Shown here: positions 58,826 to 62,479 of the stretch, one piece after another | How the letters are laid out: each line of letters opens with the position of its first letter | Position numbering within the stretch: position 1 is the stretch's first letter | Source: Thermoleophilia bacterium | GTDB taxonomy: Bacteria > Actinomycetota > Thermoleophilia > Gaiellales > Gaiellaceae | Direction: 5' to 3' | Assembly: GCA_025936995.1 (NCBI GenBank) | Contig: JAICSH010000007.1 | Span: 1-62,479, forward strand | Length of the DNA stretch: 62,479 nt | Translations under genes and position numbers: made by a program | Notes under the pieces: model-generated | The model's database searches: none | Told to the model about the DNA's origin: nothing | What the model saw: the letters and a program-made list of their open reading frames with translations, nothing else

Positions 58826-60285
58826 GTCAGTCCGCCGCCGACGTCGAGCACGACCGTCTTGAGGTCGGTCATGTCGAGCATCGTGTAGCGCCCGCCGATC
58901 CGGCCCCAGCCGGTCTGCGTCCCCGACGCGCCTCCGAACGGCTCGTGCGCCTCCCAGTAGTCGGTCGAGTCGTTGACGACGACGTTGCCGACGCGGAGGT
59001 TGTCGAGGTAGCGGAAGGCGCGCGAGAGGCTCGACGTGTAGACGGCCGCCTGGAGGCCGAGGTGCGAGTCGTTCGCCGCCGCGAGCGCCTCGTCGTCCGA
59101 GCCGACACGGATGAGCGGGACGATCGGCCCGAACGTCTCCTCCCGGTTGATCAGCGTGTCGAGCCCGACGCCTGCGACCACGGTCGGCTCGTAGTAGAGG
59201 TCGGTCGGATGACCGCTCGCGCGGGAGCCGCCGAGCACGACCTCGGCGCCCTTGGCGACCGCGTCCTCGAGATGCGCGTCCATCTTGGCGGCGGTCGGCT
59301 CGTTGTTCATCGGGCCTACCTTCGTCTCCGCCTCGAACGGATTGCCCAGCGGCCACTCGCTTGCCACCTTCACGACCTCCTCGAGGAACGCGTCGTGGAC
59401 GCGCTCGTGCACGAGGACGCGCTCGGTCGCGCAGCAGACCTGGCCGGCGCAGAAGAACCCGCCGAAGACCGCACCCACGGCCGCCCGCTGGAGGTCGGCG
59501 TCCTCGCAGACGACGACCGGCCCGTTGCCGCTCGCCTCGATGAGCGAGCGCTTGAGCCCGGCGGCTCGGACGATCTTCTCCGCGGTCGTGTGCGAGCCGA
59601 TGAAGCCGATCCCGTCGACGCCGGGATGCGTGACGAGCCGCTCGCCGACCTCGCCGCTGCCGTAGATGACGTTGACGACGCCGTCGGGAAGCCCGGCGTC
59701 GGCCATGATCTGCATGAAGTTCGCCATCGCGAGCGGCGTCCACTCCGACGGCTTGATCACGATCGTGTTGCCGGCGGCGATGCCCGGCGCGATCAGCTCG
59801 ACGGGGATCAGCGTCGGGAAGTTCCACGGCGTGATCGCGGCGTAGACGCCGTTCGGCTTGCGGAACGTGAGGATGCGCTTGGCCGGATCCTGGGACGGGA
59901 TGACCGCCGTCTCCATCCGCTTCACGTCCTCGGCGGCGATGCGGAAGTTCTCGGCCGTCTCGTCGATGTCGGCGAGTGCCTCGGTCGCGTACGGCTTGCC
60001 CTGCTCGAGCGTGAGCTCGCGGGCGAAGTCCTCACGCCTCGCGTCGATCAGGTCCGCGATCGCGTGGCAGACCTTCGCGCGCTCCCAGGCGGAGAGCGCT
60101 GCCCACGCGGGCTGCGCGCGGCGTGCGGCCTCGACTGCGGCCTCGACGTCGGCTGCGCTTGCGTCGGGAGCGTCCGCCAGCGCCTCTCCCGTGACAGGGG
60201 AGACGATGCTCCGGGCGCGGTCGCCGGTCGCGGCGACCCACGTCCCGCCGACGAAGTTCTCGAGCGTGCGGACGGCGACGGCCAT
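58822..60285 (-). CDS. NAD(P)-dependent aldehyde dehydrogenase
   Basis: A 487-residue ALDH. The general-base glutamate is Glu250 (SLIEASGNGP, usually ELGG) and the nucleophile is Cys284 in GQVCCATERV. Cofactor-binding parts: ITPWNFPTLIPV, NTIVIKPSEWTPL and FIGSHTTAEKIV. The EASGNGP variant of the ELGG(K/N)(S/A)P motif fits a betaine-like or succinate-semialdehyde-like branch only loosely, so the substrate is open. The stop overlaps the GNAT stop by four bases in a convergent arrangement. Confidence 0.94.
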   Translation of the reverse strand: MAVAVRTLENFVGGTWVAATGDRARSIVSPVTGEALADAPDASAADVEAAVEAARRAQPAWAALSAWERAKVCHAIADLIDARREDFARELTLEQGKPYATEALADIDETAENFRIAAEDVKRMETAVIPSQDPAKRILTFRKPNGVYAAITPWNFPTLIPVELIAPGIAAGNTIVIKPSEWTPLAMANFMQIMADAGLPDGVVNVIYGSGEVGERLVTHPGVDGIGFIGSHTTAEKIVRAAGLKRSLIEASGNGPVVVCEDADLQRAAVGAVFGGFFCAGQVCCATERVLVHERVHDAFLEEVVKVASEWPLGNPFEAETKVGPMNNEPTAAKMDAHLEDAVAKGAEVVLGGSRASGHPTDLYYEPTVVAGVGLDTLINREETFGPIVPLIRVGSDDEALAAANDSHLGLQAAVYTSSLSRAFRYLDNLRVGNVVVNDSTDYWEAHEPFGGASGTQTGWGRIGGRYTMLDMTDLKTVVLDVGGGLT

Positions 60286-60315
60286 TGCCGCGCGATTCTA
60301 CGCCGGAGGCGACGC

Positions 60316-62187
60316 CTAGACGGCGGCGGGAATGCGGTCGCCGGCGATCGGCAGCTCGAAGGTGAAGGTGCTTCCGTGCTGCGGCGCCGACTCGACCCAG
60401 ATCCGCCCGTGCATCGACGAGACGAGCTGGCGGCAGATGTAGAGCCCGAGGCCGCTCCCTCCGACGCCGTAGTGATGGTGCGGATCGAGCCGGTAGAACT
60501 TCTCGAAGACGTGCTCCTGCTCCGCCGGCGGGATGCCGGGGCCGCGATCGCGAACCGAGAAGCGGACACGTGCCTCTTCGCGCTGCACCTCGACGTCGAC
60601 CCGGCTGCCCGCGGGGGAGTACTTCACAGCGTTGTCGATGAGGTTCGCGAGGATCTGGTGCGTCCGTCCCTCGTCGCCGAGCACGCGCGGGAGGTCGTCC
60701 GCCGCCGAGACGCGCAGCATCGCCTTGGTCGCGGCGCGCTGCCGGGCCTCGTCCACGGCCGCCCTCGCGACGGCCGCGGCGCTGAACGGCTCCCGCTCGA
60801 CGCGCAGCGAGCCGGCATCGAGCTGCCCGGCGAGGAGGATGTCGTCGACGAGGCTCGCGAGCCGCTTCGACTGTCCGGCGATCATCGCGAGCAGCTTCTC
60901 GCGCGTCGCGGGCGGGAGAGCGCGTCCACGCTCGGTGAGCGTGAGCGCCGCACCCTGGAGCGCGGCGAGGGGCGTCCGGAGCTCGTGCGAGACGGTGGCC
61001 ACGAACTCGGCGCGAATCGCCTCGAGCCGATGCTCGCTCGTGGCGTCGCGGAAGGCGTACACGGTGCCGTCACCGAACTCGACCCCCGCGATCGAGAGCC
61101 ATAGCTCGCGTCCGCGAAGCTCGAGTGGGATCGTCTCGGGGCGCGACCTCTCGTCCGGCTTGCACGTCGGGACGCGGGCGGAGACGGAAGCCCAGGCGGG
61201 GAGCGCCGTCTCGGCCGGCAGGCCGCGCACCTCCTCCGCCGTCATGCCGGTGATGCTCTCGGCCGCGGCGTTCCAGAGGCGGATCACGCCGCTCGAGTCG
61301 ACGAGGAACACGCCTTCACCCATGTGCGAGAGCACGACCGCGGCTCGCTCGCGTTCCGCGCGCGCGAGGCGGTTGCGGCCGAGGAGCGGCGCGAGCGCGT
61401 ATGCGCCAAGCGCGACGGCGGCGAGGACGGCGAGCCCCGCCAGCAGCACGCGGCGGCGGGTGTCGTTTGCCGGACCGAGGATCTCGGAGGCCGGCGCGAG
61501 CGCGACGAGCCTGACCGCCGGCGCCTCGCGCGTCAGCGCAGCCGAGACCGCGATGTACCGCCGGCCGGCCGCGTCGACCTCCGACGACTCGTTTACCGGC
61601 AGGTCGACGGGGAGCGCGCTCCGGCTCCCGGAGGGCAGGAGGAGCGACCGCGCCTGGACGAAGCCGAGCCTCCGCTCTTTCGGCAGCCGCGCGGTGCGCT
61701 CGAGCCGCGCAAGGAGCTCGCCGTCGAACGGCACCCGAACGACCACGGTCCCTATGCGGCGCTTCCCCAGAAGGATGCGGACGGTGCGAGTGGGCGCGCC
61801 GTCGCTCGCAGCCGCGGGCGCGTGGCGGCCCAGGACGAACCGCACGTTCGGCTGCGCCAGCCTGTCCAGCGCGCGCCGGTCATGGCGCTCGAACGCGCGC
61901 TGCACACGGCGCGACGACGCCAGCGCGCGGGCCTGCCTGCCGGCGTCGTCGAGGATGCGCTGGTAGCCGCTCGTCGCCCGCTGGAGCGCGTCCTGCAGCG
62001 GAGCTTCGGCATGCGACCGCGTCTGCGTCGCCTCCCAGCCCGCGAACGCCCAGACGCCGCCGGCCAGCGGCAGGACGACGAAGACGAGCGCAACGACGAC
62101 CGTCAGCCGCCTGCTCAGGCGCGCGGCTACGCGCGACCCCACGAACGGCGGCGCCAGTGCCCCCACCGGTGCAATTCTCCGACCCAT
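60316..62187 (-). CDS. Sensor histidine kinase with PAS domain
   Basis: A 623-residue membrane kinase. Helix 1 is at about residues 30-50, an extracytoplasmic sensor region (about 51-255) follows, and helix 2 at about 256-275. Then a PAS domain (about 290-400, SHMGEGVFLVDSSGVIRLWN), the phosphoacceptor box with SHELRTPLAALQG, and the HATPase domain with N box (LANLIDNAVKYS), G1 (RDRGPGIPP), F box (FEKFYR) and G2 (GGSGLGLYICR). Its response regulator is not adjacent. The helix-PAS-HisKA arrangement is like PhoR/ResE-type sensors. Confidence 0.94.
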   Translation of the reverse strand: MGRRIAPVGALAPPFVGSRVAARLSRRLTVVVALVFVVLPLAGGVWAFAGWEATQTRSHAEAPLQDALQRATSGYQRILDDAGRQARALASSRRVQRAFERHDRRALDRLAQPNVRFVLGRHAPAAASDGAPTRTVRILLGKRRIGTVVVRVPFDGELLARLERTARLPKERRLGFVQARSLLLPSGSRSALPVDLPVNESSEVDAAGRRYIAVSAALTREAPAVRLVALAPASEILGPANDTRRRVLLAGLAVLAAVALGAYALAPLLGRNRLARAERERAAVVLSHMGEGVFLVDSSGVIRLWNAAAESITGMTAEEVRGLPAETALPAWASVSARVPTCKPDERSRPETIPLELRGRELWLSIAGVEFGDGTVYAFRDATSEHRLEAIRAEFVATVSHELRTPLAALQGAALTLTERGRALPPATREKLLAMIAGQSKRLASLVDDILLAGQLDAGSLRVEREPFSAAAVARAAVDEARQRAATKAMLRVSAADDLPRVLGDEGRTHQILANLIDNAVKYSPAGSRVDVEVQREEARVRFSVRDRGPGIPPAEQEHVFEKFYRLDPHHHYGVGGSGLGLYICRQLVSSMHGRIWVESAPQHGSTFTFELPIAGDRIPAAV

Positions 62188-62281
62188 CTACGTCTCTGTC
62201 CGGGCAGACAGCCTCCTGGACGCTACAACTCCCCATCGGCCAGGCACAGCCACGGCTTGAGGAGCGCTTAGGATCCGCGGC

Positions 62282-62479
62282 ATGGCCCGCTTCCTGCACA
62301 CGATGGTCCGGATCACCGATCCCGAGCGGAGTCGCGCCTTCTACGAGGCGCTCGGATTCGGCTTCGAGCGCGACATGGACATCGTCCGCAACGGCGAGCT
62401 CGAGGCGACGAACTATTTCTTCGGGATCGGCGAGCAGGAGTCGGTGCTCGAGCTGACGTACAACCACGACGGCCGCACC
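62282..62479 (+). CDS. Glyoxalase/VOC-family protein (partial, runs off the window)
   Basis: The first 66 codons of a VOC protein, starting at ATG with MARFLHTMVRITDPERSRAF, then YEALGFGF and a metal-ligand-like ELTYNHDGR at the window end. This strongly resembles lactoylglutathione lyase (GloA), with an N-terminal His (residue 6) and Glu in VLELTYNHD as expected metal ligands. No stop within the window. It is divergent from the histidine kinase. Confidence 0.85.
   Translation, partial: MARFLHTMVRITDPERSRAFYEALGFGFERDMDIVRNGELEATNYFFGIGEQESVLELTYNHDGRT

Noticed and set aside
58774-61104. Long plus-strand open frame (776 codons) opposite the aldehyde dehydrogenase and histidine kinase
   Set aside because: Again an antisense shadow of two clearly recognisable enzymes; no motif of its own.

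Overview
The window is chromosomal DNA from a high-GC actinobacterium, most likely of the class Thermoleophilia (Gaiellales/Solirubrobacterales type). That placement is inference from the very high GC content, dense GTG/ATG four-base gene overlaps, F420/PPOX-type flavin proteins, an F420-dependent NADP reductase-like gene, an RskA/ECF pair, and the mix of secreted propeller and phosphoesterase proteins. No insertion sequence, integrase, phage module, CRISPR array or rRNA operon was found. Three isolated tRNA genes (Lys-TTT, Val-TAC, Glu-TTC) lie in the first 17 kb. No stretch over 300 bases lacks a gene; the longest gaps are 13086-13322 and 43789-43996, and I see nothing specific in either.

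Layout. 1-2.9 kb: tRNA-Lys, a crotonase-fold protein, a flavin-binding PPOX protein and an MFS permease. 2.9-11.7 kb: a regulon built around a GntR/FCD repressor. On the minus strand are two half-length TauE/SafE proteins and the repressor; divergently on the plus strand is a complete peptide-type ABC importer (binding protein, two permeases, two ATPases) followed by a gamma-glutamyltransferase-family hydrolase. The shared promoter region is symmetric and carries two copies of TGGATCCA. 11.7-20.2 kb: secreted or envelope proteins (BNR propeller, sedolisin, PQQ-like propeller), a cytidylate-kinase-like protein, MsrB, two tRNAs and two strong hairpin terminators.

20.2-25.5 kb is the most interesting locus. 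A SigK/RskA-type ECF sigma factor and zinc anti-sigma factor are transcribed divergently from a plus-strand operon encoding a tiny Tat-signal protein, a DUF4331 protein with no signal of its own, a small His-containing protein, TatA, TatC and a NiCoT nickel/cobalt permease. Both directions carry an identically built promoter-like element, GAACC-N15-GCGAAT. The arrangement suggests a sigma-controlled, dedicated export route for a metal-loaded DUF4331 protein.

25.5-32.4 kb: a GGDEF-EAL protein in an operon with a collagen-like glycine-rich membrane protein, two tandem secreted phosphoesterases, and two very small membrane-protein genes. 32.4-42.4 kb: SDR and formyltransferase genes; a minus-strand run of cystathionine gamma-synthase, pyrophosphatase, MBL hydrolase, MFS and PPOX; a threonine-aldolase-like gene; two tandem YcaQ/AlkX-type glycosylases; and a membrane-anchored cytochrome c. 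42.4-50.4 kb: an alpha/beta hydrolase-adenylate cyclase fusion, small VOC, cupin and SRPBCC proteins, a BolA-Grx pair, cystathionine beta-synthase and a DHA2 exporter. 50.4-57.4 kb: purine biosynthesis (purL-purF-VOC-purM-purN-purH, all minus strand). 57.4-62.5 kb: EamA exporter, GNAT, aldehyde dehydrogenase, a sensor histidine kinase and the start of a VOC gene cut by the window end.

Several genes (ABC permease at 6201, lipoprotein phosphoesterase at 30437, purH at 51986, purL at 57384) have no ATG/GTG/TTG at the position their protein requires and appear to start at ACG or CTG.
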